Notes: generated by a model not told the origin, from the letters alone. A stretch of 64,000 nt of DNA from GWE2-40-63 sp041664345 (GCA_041664345.1 JBAYKX010000017.1:1-64000), one strand, 5' to 3'. Positions 44,037-54,234 are shown, counted from the first letter of the stretch. Translations and numbers: made by a program.

Positions 44037-44387
44037 ATGAGCAGCGAATCGTTACTACTGTTTTTTGTCTTAGGCCTAGTATTGGTTGGAGGAGCGGTGG
44101 TTTTTTCCACTTTTGCAGCGCCCAAATCATGGAATGCGGCCAAATTTCAACCTTATGAATGCGGTATCCCGGTCAAGGACGGGGCATGGACCCAATTTAA
44201 CGTAGGGTATTATTTATTTTCCATTATTTATCTGGTGTTCGACGTGGAAATAGTATTCATTTATCCATGGGGAACCGTGATGAAAGATATCGGCATGTCA
44301 GCATTTATTGAAATCATAATCTTTTTTATAATTCTGGGTCTTGGTTTGGCTTATGCCTGGAAGAAAAAAGCACTCAAATGGGTATAG
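44037..44387 (+). CDS. nuoA: NADH-quinone oxidoreductase subunit A
   Basis: A 116-residue membrane subunit of complex I with three transmembrane helices (about 5-25, 58-80, 88-108). The conserved loop KFQPYECGIPV with its functional Cys is present, and the FDVEIVFIYPWG motif follows in the second helix. First gene of the nuoABCDHIJKLMN operon; its end overlaps nuoB by 10 bases. Confidence 0.96.
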   Translation: MSSESLLLFFVLGLVLVGGAVVFSTFAAPKSWNAAKFQPYECGIPVKDGAWTQFNVGYYLFSIIYLVFDVEIVFIYPWGTVMKDIGMSAFIEIIIFFIILGLGLAYAWKKKALKWV

Positions 44388-44938
44388 ATATCAAATCGAT
44401 GAAATATGAAGATTTCAACGACAACGATACGTTGGAAATCTTTAAGAAATCAGGGGGAAACATACTGCTAACCAGTGTAGATAACCTGATAAATTGGGGA
44501 CGCTCAAATTCAATTTGGCCCCTTACGTTTGCCACCAGTTGTTGCGGAATTGAAATGATGGCTGCCGGAGCATCCAGACATGACTTTTCGCGTTTTGGCA
44601 TTGAAGTATATCGGGCCTCGCCCCGCCAAGCAGACGTAATTGTGGTTGCCGGAACAATTGTACACAAAATGGCTCCTGTATTAAAAAGGCTTTACGACCA
44701 AATGGCCGAACCTAAATATGTAATTGCCATGGGTGCTTGTGCCATTTCAGGGGGTCCATTTTACATGAATAGTTACTCCGTTGTACGCGGTGTTGACCAT
44801 GTAATACCTGTTGATGTATATATTCCGGGATGCCCTCCCCGACCCGAAGCATTGCTTTATGGAGTAATGCAGCTACAACGGAAAATTAAAGCCGAGAGCA
44901 AAGAGAACCGAATGGAAACCAGAAATAATTTTATTTGA
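44378..44938 (+). CDS. nuoB: NADH-quinone oxidoreductase subunit B
   Basis: 186 residues. It carries cluster N2, the last iron-sulfur cluster before quinone: FATSCCGIEMMA gives the twin Cys, GACAISGGPFY the third and PGCPPRPEAL the fourth. The nearby VVAGTIVHKMAP segment is typical. It works as part of the connecting Q module with NuoC and NuoD, and overlaps nuoC by 4 bases. Confidence 0.97.
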   Translation: MGIDIKSMKYEDFNDNDTLEIFKKSGGNILLTSVDNLINWGRSNSIWPLTFATSCCGIEMMAAGASRHDFSRFGIEVYRASPRQADVIVVAGTIVHKMAPVLKRLYDQMAEPKYVIAMGACAISGGPFYMNSYSVVRGVDHVIPVDVYIPGCPPRPEALLYGVMQLQRKIKAESKENRMETRNNFI

Positions 44939-45411
44939 TAAATCCAGAATCTATGGATCAATCCTCATTGCAACAGACCATCGAACGATTGGTGCCCAGC
45001 GCTGTGTTTAAAACCAATCTTCAGTTTGTAGAATTGGCAGTTGCGGCCAGTGAATTTCATCAAGTAGCCAAATCGTTAAAAGAAAATACCGAAACCCAAT
45101 TCGATTTTCTATCCAATCAAACCGGTATGGATTTTAAAGGGGAACTCACACTGGTATGTCACTTGCGTTCCACTACGCTGAAACATTCCTGTGTTTTGAA
45201 AACCATTGCACCGAACCGGGAAAAAGCTGAATTGGATACAATTTCTGATTTATGGCCAGCTGCCGAATATTTTGAAAGAGAAATATTCGATTTATTGGGA
45301 ATACGGTTTACCAACCACCCCGATATGAGAAGGTTGTTTCTAGAAGATGATTTTGTGGGTCATCCGCTCCGAAAAGATTTTATTGACACTGTAAATATAA
45401 TTGAACGTTAG
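44935..45411 (+). CDS. nuoC: NADH-quinone oxidoreductase subunit C
   Basis: 158 residues, the 30-kDa subunit of the Q module. The family motif is the ELDTISDLWPAAEYFEREIFDLLGIRF stretch, followed by HPDMRRLFLEDDFVGHPLRKDF. It is a separate gene here, while some Bacteroidetes and enterobacteria have a NuoCD fusion. The first ATG is preceded by TTGATAAATCC; an internal ATG at residue 6 is possible. Confidence 0.94.
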   Translation: MINPESMDQSSLQQTIERLVPSAVFKTNLQFVELAVAASEFHQVAKSLKENTETQFDFLSNQTGMDFKGELTLVCHLRSTTLKHSCVLKTIAPNREKAELDTISDLWPAAEYFEREIFDLLGIRFTNHPDMRRLFLEDDFVGHPLRKDFIDTVNIIER

Positions 45412-45421
45412 CTCGCTAATT

Positions 45422-46543
45422 ATGGTAGAAAAATCAGAAGTAATTCTCGGCGAGAATGAACAATATGTAATAAATATGGGGCCTCAGCACCCATCAACCC
45501 ATGGGGTATTGCGTTTTGAATGATACCTTAAAGGAGAAATTGTTGAAAAAGTAGTACCGCATTGTGGATACATCCATCGGGGTATTGAAAAAATGGGTGA
45601 ATCGAACACCTATCAGCAAATCATACATCTGACTGACCGGATGGATTACCTATCAGCACATCAAAACAATGAAGCTGTAAGCTTATTGGTTGAAAAAGCT
45701 TTGGGAATTGAGGTGCCTGAACGAGTAAAAGTAATACGGACCATTTTATCGGAACTCGGCAGATTAGGCTCACACCAATTATGGTGGGCAGCCTTTGGAA
45801 TGGATTTGGGAGCTTTAACCACTTTCTTTTATGGGCTTCGCGATAGAGAAAAAATTCTCGACATTTTCGAAGAAAGTTTCGGCTCCCGGTTGTTACACAG
45901 CTACATTTGTCCCGGAGGGCTTATGAATGATGTACATCCAAACTTCAAAACCCGTATTAAAGAGTTAATCCCTTATCTCAGGAAAAAATTGCCGGAATAC
46001 GATCAATTACTAACCGGAAATGTGATATTCACCGAACGATCGAAAAATATTGGTTACATGAGCCTGCAAGATGCCATAGGTTATGGCATAACAGGCCCTT
46101 CGGGCAGGGGTTCGGGTTTTGCTTGCGATATTCGTAAAGTAGAACCTTACAGTGCTTACGATAGGGTTGATTTTAAAGAAATATTGTTAACCGAAGGCGA
46201 TACTTTTGCCAGATATCAGGTGCGTATATTAGAAATGTACGAATCGCTGAAAATTCTGGAACAATTGGTGGATCAGATACCCGATGGAGACTATACCGTA
46301 AAAATGAAACCCATTATAAAACTTCCAGAAGGAGAATATTACCAAAGGGTTGAGACCGCTCGGGGTGAATTGGGAGTTTATGTGGTTAGTACCGGCGATA
46401 AATACCCAGATCGGATTCGATTCCGGACTCCAAATTTCAGCAACCTTTTTATTATAGACAAGCTGGCACGTGGCCATAAGATTGCCGATTTGGTGGCTAT
46501 CAGTGGCTCTCTCGACTTAGTTATTCCTGATATTGACCGTTAA
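45422..46543 (+). pseudogene. nuoD: NADH-quinone oxidoreductase subunit D with in-frame TGA at codon 34
   Basis: From ATG 45422 the frame reads MVEKSEVILGENEQYVINMG, then PQHPSTHGVLRFE, then TGA (45521-45523), then YLKGEIVEKVVPHCGYIHRG, and stays open to 46543. Without the stop the protein has about 373 residues, normal for the family. Intact homologues have Val or Leu at this place, and TTA to TGA is one base change. A start at the internal ATG 45593 would drop GPQHPSTHGVLR and the HCGYIHRG quinone-site segment, which cannot give a working subunit. The rest (RGSGFACDIRKVEPYSAYD, NLFIIDKLARGHKIADLVAI) is intact. It is either a true lesion or a sequence error. Confidence 0.85.
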
Positions 46544-46554
46544 ACGAATAGATT

Positions 46555-47643
46555 ATGTCATTTAATATATATGATTTTAGCTCTTTCACGCAATCCATAC
46601 ACGAGGCATTAGCAAGTGTTATGTCGCCTACCTGGGTATTTATATCCGAATTGGTTTTAGTGGGATTGGTTTTCTTGATGTTCTACGCAATTCTGGGATT
46701 GTTTCTTGTTTATTTGGAACGGAGGGTTTGCGCATTTATTCAGAACAGGTTGGGACCTAACCGGGTTGGACCGCAGGGTATTTTTCAAACCATTGCCGAC
46801 TTAATTAAACTGCTCTTTAAAGAGCTATTTATAATTAAAAACGCCGACCGGTTTTTGTTTAACCTGGCACCTTTTATTGTAATTATTGCCTCATTAATGG
46901 CTATTGGATCACTGCCTTATGCCAAAGGATTGCAAGCCATCGATTTCAATATTGGTATATTTTACATTTTAGCTGTAACTTCATTGGGTGTTGTTGGCAT
47001 TTTGTTAGCCGGATGGTCGAGCAATAGCAAATACTCCTTGCTTGGAGCCATGCGAAGTGGAGCACAAATCATCAGTTATGAACTTTCAGTAGGCTTATCA
47101 ATGCTGGCTATCATTATCTTTTCAGGCTCTATGCAACTATCAGTAATTGTTGAAAGCCAAGCGAATGGCTGGTGGATCTTTAAAGGTCACATTCCAGCAT
47201 TCATTTCCTTTATAATCTTTTTAATAGCAGCTACTGCTGAAACCAACAGGGGACCATTTGATTTGGCTGAAGCTGAATCGGAATTAACCGCAGGTTTTCA
47301 TACGGAATACACCGGAATCCGATTTGCCTTTTTCTTTTTGGCTGAATACATGAACATGTTCCTCGCCGCTGCATTAGCTACCACATTGTTTTTAGGTGGA
47401 TGGATGCCGTTGCATTTTGGAATCGACACTCAATTTAACCACATTATGGATTTTATTCCACCCGTAGTTTGGTTCTTTGGAAAAACGTTCTTTGTGATTT
47501 ACATCATCATGCTTTTTAAATGGACTTTTCCAAGGTTACGTATTGACCAACTGCTGACACTGGAGTGGAAGTATTTATTGCCGATCAATTTATTCAATAT
47601 TGTATTAATAGCTTTCCTGGTATTGATGGGATGGCATTTTTAA
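46555..47643 (+). CDS. nuoH: NADH-quinone oxidoreductase subunit H
   Basis: 362 residues, eight or so membrane helices. The typical sequences are LERRVCAFIQNRLGPNRVGP (loop 1) and AETNRGPFDLAEAESELTAG with the Glu/Asp cluster at the quinone channel entrance, then FHTEYTGIRFAFFFLAEYMN. It joins the Q module to the proton-pumping arm. Confidence 0.96.
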   Translation: MSFNIYDFSSFTQSIHEALASVMSPTWVFISELVLVGLVFLMFYAILGLFLVYLERRVCAFIQNRLGPNRVGPQGIFQTIADLIKLLFKELFIIKNADRFLFNLAPFIVIIASLMAIGSLPYAKGLQAIDFNIGIFYILAVTSLGVVGILLAGWSSNSKYSLLGAMRSGAQIISYELSVGLSMLAIIIFSGSMQLSVIVESQANGWWIFKGHIPAFISFIIFLIAATAETNRGPFDLAEAESELTAGFHTEYTGIRFAFFFLAEYMNMFLAAALATTLFLGGWMPLHFGIDTQFNHIMDFIPPVVWFFGKTFFVIYIIMLFKWTFPRLRIDQLLTLEWKYLLPINLFNIVLIAFLVLMGWHF

Positions 47644-47650
47644 GAAACTT

Positions 47651-48133
47651 ATGAATGCATTTTTCAATTACTTTTCCGAAATAGGCCGTGGTGTTAAGAC
47701 CCTTTTAAAAGGGATGCAGATTACCAATGGCTACTTTTTCAAACCGCGTGAAATAGTCACACAGAAATATCCTGAAAACCGGGCAACCTTAAAAATGTTC
47801 GACCAGTTCAAAGGTGAAGTGATTATGCCTCACGACGAAAACAACCAACACCGCTGCACGGGTTGCGGTATCTGTGAAAACAATTGCCCCAACGGATCCA
47901 TTCAGATACTTACCCGCAAAGAAACCAATGCTGAAGGAAAATCAATTAGGGTTATCGATAAACATATTTATCATTTATCGATGTGTACTTTCTGCGGGCT
48001 TTGCATTAAAACTTGTCCATCGGATGCAATAACATGGGGACAAACTTTTGAACACGCCGTATTCGACAGGAATAAGCTCACTAAAGTATTAAATCAACCA
48101 GGTTCAACCATTAAAAAAGAGGTAAAAGAATGA
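47651..48133 (+). CDS. nuoI: NADH-quinone oxidoreductase subunit I
   Basis: 160 residues with two 4Fe-4S motifs, CTGCGICENNCP and CTFCGLCIKTCP (clusters N6a and N6b). The N-terminal helix (GRGVKTLLKGMQI) lies on the membrane. Since NuoE, F and G are missing from the operon, NuoI may be where electrons enter, for example from ferredoxin. It overlaps nuoJ by 4 bases. Confidence 0.96.
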   Translation: MNAFFNYFSEIGRGVKTLLKGMQITNGYFFKPREIVTQKYPENRATLKMFDQFKGEVIMPHDENNQHRCTGCGICENNCPNGSIQILTRKETNAEGKSIRVIDKHIYHLSMCTFCGLCIKTCPSDAITWGQTFEHAVFDRNKLTKVLNQPGSTIKKEVKE

Positions 48134-48660
48134 GTTTACAACAACTAATGTTTTCGCTTTTCGCGGTTATGATTATGGTGTTTTCAATACTCACCATCAC
48201 CAGCCGACGAATATTAAGGGCAGCTACTTTCTTGCTTTTTGTGCTCATATCAACTGCCGGTCTATATTTCTGGCTCAACTATGAATTTTTAGCCGGTGTG
48301 CAGGTTGCTTTATATGCAGGAGGTATTGTAGTTATCATTATCTTCTCCATATTACTGACTCATCACATTAACCACCGGTTTGAAAAACCAGGACTTGGTA
48401 ACTTAATAGCAGGAATTGGAGTAGGTGTACTTGGTGCAGTTATATCTATCAGCACTATTTTAACTTATAACTTTTCCACCAAAACACCCGAACCGATTGT
48501 AAATGATGTAAAAGCTATCGGAAATCAATTGGTTAGTACCGGACACAACGGATACGCGCTCCCTTTCGAGGTAATAAGTATATTACTCTTAGCTGCCCTT
48601 ATTGGAGCTATTGTGGTAGCAAAAAAATCAGATACCGAACCAGAAACTGAATCAAAATAA
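48130..48660 (+). CDS. nuoJ: NADH-quinone oxidoreductase subunit J
   Basis: 176 residues with five transmembrane helices. The family pattern is FLLFVLISTAGLYFWLNYEFLAGVQVALYAGGIVVI, with the conserved Glu in the third helix region, and the late LPFEVISILLLAALIGAIVVAKK. Part of the membrane arm. Confidence 0.94.
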   Translation: MSLQQLMFSLFAVMIMVFSILTITSRRILRAATFLLFVLISTAGLYFWLNYEFLAGVQVALYAGGIVVIIIFSILLTHHINHRFEKPGLGNLIAGIGVGVLGAVISISTILTYNFSTKTPEPIVNDVKAIGNQLVSTGHNGYALPFEVISILLLAALIGAIVVAKKSDTEPETESK

Positions 48661-48666
48661 TCGATT

Positions 48667-48984
48667 ATGGAACATACCATACCTTTACAGTATTTTCTCA
48701 TAGTGAGCACCCTCATGTTTTTTACCGGGGTAGCAGGCTTTATTATCCGCCGCAATTTGATAACCATTCTTATGTCGGTAGAATTGATGCTAAATGCAGT
48801 GAATATAAACTTTGTAGCATTCAACCGATATTTATTTCCCGATCAGATGCAAGGCCACTTCTTTTCGCTTTTTATAGTTGCCATAGCAGCTGCTGAAGCA
48901 GCCGTTGCCATAGCATTGATAATTAACATCTACCGCAGATTCAATTCCATTGAAGTGGATCATGTGGATGAAATGAAATATTAA
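48667..48984 (+). CDS. nuoK: NADH-quinone oxidoreductase subunit K
   Basis: 105 residues with three transmembrane helices. Both conserved glutamates are present: the one in SVELMLNAVNINFVAF and the one in AAAEAAVAIALII, which belong to the proton path. Spacing to nuoL is 22 bases. Confidence 0.95.
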   Translation: MEHTIPLQYFLIVSTLMFFTGVAGFIIRRNLITILMSVELMLNAVNINFVAFNRYLFPDQMQGHFFSLFIVAIAAAEAAVAIALIINIYRRFNSIEVDHVDEMKY

Positions 48985-49006
48985 CCGGTAAAGAAAATCC
49001 TCTGTC

Positions 49007-50925
49007 ATGAGTAATTTTAATTATACAATCTTAATCCCTGTTCTTCCCTTCCTTTTATTTCTGGTAATTGGGTTAACAGGTGGAAAATACAAACCACTGG
49101 TTTCAGGAATCATTGGAACCGTAGGCCTGGGAGTTATTACTGTGCTGTCGTACATCGCTGCCATTAATTACTTTTGGGGTGTAGGCCAAGTGGGCGAAGT
49201 GTATCAAACCATCATTCCGGCTAATTACGATTGGTTGGTATTCAGAGCCGGTTTTAAAATCAGCATGGGCGTATTGTTGGATCCAATTTCAGTGATGATG
49301 TTGGTGGTAGTAACCACGGTTTCTTTCATGGTTCACATTTACAGCATTGGTTATATGAAAGGCGACCCCGGATTTTCGCGCTTTTTTGCTTTTTTATCGC
49401 TGTTTACATTCTCCATGTTAGGTCTGGTATTGGCAACCAATATTTTTCAGATGTATATTTTCTGGGAATTGGTGGGGGTCTCTTCCTTTCTGTTGATTGG
49501 ATATTACTACGAAAAACCTTCGGCAGTAGCAGCTTCAAAAAAAGCGTTCATTGTTACCCGTTTTGCCGATTTCGGATTCTTACTGGGAATCTTAATTTTA
49601 TCATATTATACCGGAACTTTTGATTTCGGAACCTTAACCAACCCGGAAACATCACCAGTGGCTTCCTACACAGGAATCACCTTTATGGGATTATCAGTAG
49701 TTTCATGGGCAATGCTCTTAGTATTTATGGGAGGTGCCGGTAAATCGGCCATGATGCCGTTCCATATTTGGTTGCCCGATGCTATGGAAGGTCCAACTCC
49801 GGTTTCAGCTTTAATACATGCCGCTACCATGGTGGTTGCAGGGGTTTATTTGGTTGCCCGTATGTTTGTGGTCTATCATTTCTGGGCAACCGATGTATTA
49901 ACAATTATTGCATACGTAGGCGCTTTTACCTCGTTGTTTGCTGCCGTTATAGCCATTACCCAATTCGACATAAAGCGGGTGTTGGCATTTTCAACCCTGT
50001 CGCAAATTGGTTATATGATGCTTGCATTGGGAGTTTCAGGGTATGGAGGAGAGCACGGAGTAGGTTATATGGCCTCAATGTTCCACCTGTTTACCCATGC
50101 TATGTTTAAGGCATTGCTTTTCCTTGGTGCGGGCTCAATTATTCATGCAGTACACAGCAATTATATGTACGATATGGGAGGTTTACGCAAATACATGCCC
50201 ATCACTCACATTACGTTTCTAATTGCCACATTAACTATTGTCGGAATTCCTTTCCTTTCGGATTCTTCAGTAAAGATGAAATTCTGGTAGCCGCTTTTGA
50301 ACACAATAAATTTCTTTTTGGAATTGAATTCTTAGTGGCAGGAATCACTGCCTTTTATATGTTTAGGTTATACTTCAACGTTTTTTGGGGCGAAGATAAA
50401 CATTACCATCATACCCCTCATGAATCGCCACTGGTGATGACTATACCATTGATGATTCTGGCATTTGGGGCCATATTTGCCGGTTACCTTCCTTTTGCAA
50501 ATATGATTTCGCCTGATAAAATGCCTATGGAACTGAAAATGCACTGGAACATTGCCATTCCTTCGGTTTTGATTGGGTTGGCCGGTATTGCTTTTGCCTG
50601 GATACTTTACAAAAAGAAAACCGACATTCCTGATAAATTGGCTGCTGCTTTTGGTGGTTTCTACACTACGGTGTATAACAAATTTTATTTCGATGAAATA
50701 TACCTTTTTGTTACTAAAAAAATCCTTTTCAATTTGATTTCAAGACCGGTGGCATGGTTCGACCGTCATATTGTAGATGGCACTATGAATGGGGTAGCTT
50801 TTGTAATTACCACTGCATCGTTAAAAATAAAAGGATTCCAATCGGGACAACTACAACAGTATGCTGCCGTATTTGTTGCGGGTGCACTGGGATTGGTGTT
50901 AATGGCTATTTATCTTTTAGGTTAA
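49007..50925 (+). pseudogene. nuoL: NADH-quinone oxidoreductase subunit L, split by a one-base frameshift
   Basis: The first frame (49007-50290) gives 427 residues with the antiporter-like core (YIFWELVGVSSFLLIGYYYE, MMPFHIWLPDAMEGPTPVSALIHAATMV, FSTLSQIGYMMLALG). It ends in the false tail DSSVKMKFW. One frame over, the expected sequence continues without a break as GFFSKDEILVAAFEHNKFLF and runs to 50925, with the lateral helix and last membrane segments. Adding one G to the GG at 50260-50261 restores IPFLSGFFSKDEIL. The joined protein has about 639 residues, a normal length. It is either a real lesion or a homopolymer sequence error. Confidence 0.88.
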
Positions 50926-50948
50926 ACTGAAAAAAAAGACAACAAACA

Positions 50949-52448
50949 ATGAATATACTTAATTTATTAGTTATTATCCCTCTGTTAACCGTATTTGGGA
51001 TTGCAATAGCCAAAGACATGAAAACCGTTCGCTGGGTTTCGGCTATCGGGATGTTTGTGCAATTGCTGACAGCCATTACCGTAATGCTCCTTTATCTGGG
51101 AATCCGTAAAAGTGGGGTAACCGACGAAATGGTTATGATGTCGGATCATCTTTGGTTTAAAACGCTTAACATTCACTATACCATTGGCGTTGACGGAATA
51201 TCGGTTGCTATGATATTATTAACCGGTATTGTAGTTTTCGCCGGTATCTTTGCTTCCTGGGAAGTAGAATACTTGCAAAAAGAGTTTTTTATTTCACTCA
51301 TTCTTTTAGCAACAGGGGTATTTGGATTTTTTATTTCCATCGACCTGTTTACCATGTTCTTGTATTACGAAATAGCGGTAATCCCAATGTACTTGCTCAT
51401 AGGTATCTGGGGAACCGGACCCAAAGAGTATTCCGCTATGAAGCTTACCTTGATGTTAATGGGAGGTTCCGCTTTATTAATTGTTGCCTTATTTGGGATT
51501 TACTATAACACAGAATTTGCCGATGGCACCCATTCATTCAACTTACTGGAACTGGCAAAGCAAACCATGAATGCCGATGCGCAGCGTTTCTTTTTCCCAT
51601 TTGCCTTTTTAGGTTTTGGGGTTTTAGGAGCACTTTTCCCATTTCATACTTGGTCGCCCGATGGTCATGCTTCAGCGCCTACCGCAGTTTCCATGTTACA
51701 CGCCGGGGTTTTAATGAAGCTGGGAGGTTACGGTATTTTTCGGATTGCTATGTATTTGATGCCTCAGGCAGCTCACGAACAAGCCTGGATTTTTATTATA
51801 CTAACCAGTACCAGCGTTATTTATGGAGCTTTTGGTGCAATCTGGCAAAAAGACCTGAAATACATTAACGCCTACTCATCGGTGAGCCACTGCGGCTTGG
51901 TAATATTTGGTTTGCTAATGATGAATCAAACAGCCATGGACGGAGCTATTCTTCAAATGATATCACACGGTTTGATGACAGCCCTTTTCTTTGCCTTAAT
52001 TGGTATGATTTATTCAAGGACGCACACCCGTATGATTCATGAAATGGGCGGTTTAATGAAAGTAATTCCGTTCCTAGGAGTAGTTTACATGATTGCCGGT
52101 TTTGCATCTTTAGGATTACCAGGTTTAAGTGGTTTCGTTGCCGAGATGACCATCTTTGTAGGAGCCTTTCAACATGCCGACATCTTTTACAGGGTAGCAA
52201 CCATTATGGCAATTTCAGCCATTGTGGTGACCGCCGTTTACATTTTACGTGTGGTTGGAATCTTACTGTTAGGTCCCATTAAAAACGACCATTTTCTACA
52301 TTTAAAAGACGCTACTTGGTATGAAAAAATAAGCACCATAACATTGCTGGCAGCAGTTGCCGGAATTGGTTTGTTCCCAAATTGGTTGTACCAAATCATT
52401 TTTGATAGCTTAGAACCGATTGTTACAAAACTAGCTACTGTCTTATAA
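50949..52448 (+). CDS. nuoM: NADH-quinone oxidoreductase subunit M
   Basis: 499 residues, about 14 membrane helices. The antiporter-like signatures are intact: FLYYEIAVIPMYLLIGIWG with the conserved Glu, FPFHTWSPDGHASAPTAVSMLHAGVLMKLGGYG with the conserved Lys, and YSSVSHCGLVIFGLL. Proton-pumping subunit. Confidence 0.96.
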   Translation: MNILNLLVIIPLLTVFGIAIAKDMKTVRWVSAIGMFVQLLTAITVMLLYLGIRKSGVTDEMVMMSDHLWFKTLNIHYTIGVDGISVAMILLTGIVVFAGIFASWEVEYLQKEFFISLILLATGVFGFFISIDLFTMFLYYEIAVIPMYLLIGIWGTGPKEYSAMKLTLMLMGGSALLIVALFGIYYNTEFADGTHSFNLLELAKQTMNADAQRFFFPFAFLGFGVLGALFPFHTWSPDGHASAPTAVSMLHAGVLMKLGGYGIFRIAMYLMPQAAHEQAWIFIILTSTSVIYGAFGAIWQKDLKYINAYSSVSHCGLVIFGLLMMNQTAMDGAILQMISHGLMTALFFALIGMIYSRTHTRMIHEMGGLMKVIPFLGVVYMIAGFASLGLPGLSGFVAEMTIFVGAFQHADIFYRVATIMAISAIVVTAVYILRVVGILLLGPIKNDHFLHLKDATWYEKISTITLLAAVAGIGLFPNWLYQIIFDSLEPIVTKLATVL

Positions 52449-52466
52449 TATTAATAAACGGAATAT

Positions 52467-53888
52467 ATGAAGTTTCAGGATTTATTTCTCATACGGCACG
52501 AATTGTTGCTCACCTTAGCAGCACTGATTTTAATTGTATTCGAACTTTTTACTGCCGATAACCGAAAAAAAAGCATCGTTCCAATTTCACTGTTCTTACT
52601 GGTTTTGGTAACTGCAATAGGCATTTTATTTCCTGCCAAAGGAATTGCATTTGGAGGCATGTATCAAACAGATTCCTTACGCACGGCCATGAAAGCAATT
52701 TTAGATATTGCTGCTATCATCATCTTTTTGCAATCGTATGGCTGGATATCAAAAAAAGCCAATCAAGGTAAAACTACCGAATTTTATATTCTGATTCTTT
52801 CCACATTGATTGGAATGGATTTTATGATATCGTCTGGCGATTTTCTGATGTTATACCTCGGATTGGAATTAGCAACCATTCCCATTGCAGCCATGGCGGC
52901 ATTCGACCGATACAAGACCAATTCGGCAGAAGCGGGCATCAAGCTTATTTTATCTTCTGCTCTTTCAAGTGCCTTGCTTCTTTATGGGTTATCAATTCTC
53001 TATGGAACTACCGGTTCCATCTATTTTGAAGAGGTTAAACTAGCGTTCAAACCCGAACCACTTCCAATTTTAGGATTAATATTCTTTATTACCGGAATGG
53101 GATTTAAAATATCCTTAGTGCCGTTTCACTTATGGACCGCTGATGTGTATGAAGGTTCACCAATTGCCGTTACATCTTACCTTTCTGTTGTTTCAAAAGG
53201 AGCCGCCATTTTCATTTTTACTTTTGTAATGTACACCGTTTTTGCCGATGTTTCAAAAGTATGGTCGCAGATTATAGTAGTATTATCAATAACAACCATG
53301 ACCGTAGGTAATCTTTTTGCTCTAAGGCAAGAAAATATGAAACGATTTCTGGCATTTTCGAGCATCGCTCAAGCAGGTTTTATTATGTTGGGTATTTTAG
53401 GAATGGAAAACCAAGGCATGGCCAGTGTGGTGTTCTTTCTATTAGTATATGTATTTACCAATCTGGCCGCGTTCAGTGTGGTGGCAGCTATTGACAACCA
53501 AACCGGAAAAGAAAACATGGCCGATTATAATGGATTGTATAAAACCAATCCTAAATTGAGCCTGATCATGATGTTGGCTCTTTTCTCCTTAGCTGGTATT
53601 CCTCCGGTTGCCGGATTCTTTGGAAAATTATTCCTTTTCAGTGCGGCGGCAAGTAACGGCTATTATTGGTTGTTGTTCATCGCTGTATTAAATGCCACCA
53701 TCTCATTGTATTATTACTTGCGTCCGGTACGGGCTATGTTTATTGAGAAAAATGACAACCCAATTCCTGCTTTCAAATCAGATATTTACATGCGCATTGG
53801 TATTGGTATTTGCGTGGCCGGTATCTTTTTAACCGGTTTTATCAGTGCCATTTTTGAGTATTTTATATCCATCAGTAACCTTTTTTAA
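52467..53888 (+). CDS. nuoN: NADH-quinone oxidoreductase subunit N
   Basis: 473 residues, about 14 membrane helices. Family sequences are LYLGLELATIPIAAMAAFDR, VPFHLWTADVYEGSPIAVTSYLSVVSKGAA and FLAFSSIAQAGFIMLGIL, with the lysine and glutamate of the proton path. Last clear complex I gene; the small gene at 53901 follows after 12 bases. Confidence 0.96.
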   Translation: MKFQDLFLIRHELLLTLAALILIVFELFTADNRKKSIVPISLFLLVLVTAIGILFPAKGIAFGGMYQTDSLRTAMKAILDIAAIIIFLQSYGWISKKANQGKTTEFYILILSTLIGMDFMISSGDFLMLYLGLELATIPIAAMAAFDRYKTNSAEAGIKLILSSALSSALLLYGLSILYGTTGSIYFEEVKLAFKPEPLPILGLIFFITGMGFKISLVPFHLWTADVYEGSPIAVTSYLSVVSKGAAIFIFTFVMYTVFADVSKVWSQIIVVLSITTMTVGNLFALRQENMKRFLAFSSIAQAGFIMLGILGMENQGMASVVFFLLVYVFTNLAAFSVVAAIDNQTGKENMADYNGLYKTNPKLSLIMMLALFSLAGIPPVAGFFGKLFLFSAAASNGYYWLLFIAVLNATISLYYYLRPVRAMFIEKNDNPIPAFKSDIYMRIGIGICVAGIFLTGFISAIFEYFISISNLF

Positions 53889-53900
53889 ATTTAAACAGCA

Positions 53901-54215
53901 ATGGCATTAAATAAAATTAAACCGATAGTTGAAGAATTCGAAGGGGTTCGCTGCATTGTGGTAGAATCGGGGATAACTGCTGAACGGGCCGATTTTCTAA
54001 CCAAACTGTTGAATCATAATGGATATGAAGTAAAAAAAACAGCAAGTCCAGAAAATACAATTAACTTAGGGGTTACCGACCTTCTTTTTAACCCGGTATT
54101 GGATGTTTACAAACGACGTTTAAAAAGCCTTTCCGGGAAAAGAGTTACACCTGCATATTGGATGCAAAAGACCGATGCCGAAACTGAACATGAAGTAAAC
54201 TACTGGCTAAAATAA
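53901..54215 (+). CDS. Small conserved protein following nuoN
   Basis: A 104-residue soluble protein with no membrane segment: MALNKIKPIVEEFEGVRCIV, then ERADFLTKLLNHNGYEV, and a C-terminal KRRLKSLSGKRVTPAYWMQK. I do not recognise a named family. It lies 12 bases after nuoN and before the terminator, so it is co-transcribed with complex I. The layout (strand, helix, strand) looks like a small regulatory or assembly protein, but no role can be shown. Confidence 0.72.
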   Translation: MALNKIKPIVEEFEGVRCIVVESGITAERADFLTKLLNHNGYEVKKTASPENTINLGVTDLLFNPVLDVYKRRLKSLSGKRVTPAYWMQKTDAETEHEVNYWLK

Positions 54216-54234
54216 CAACAAAATACTATTCTAC

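Noticed and set aside
45521..45523. TGA in nuoD as recoded Trp or selenocysteine
   Set aside because: TGA ends other genes here (16321-16323, 41172-41174), the site is Val or Leu in homologues, and no SECIS-like need exists in NuoD.
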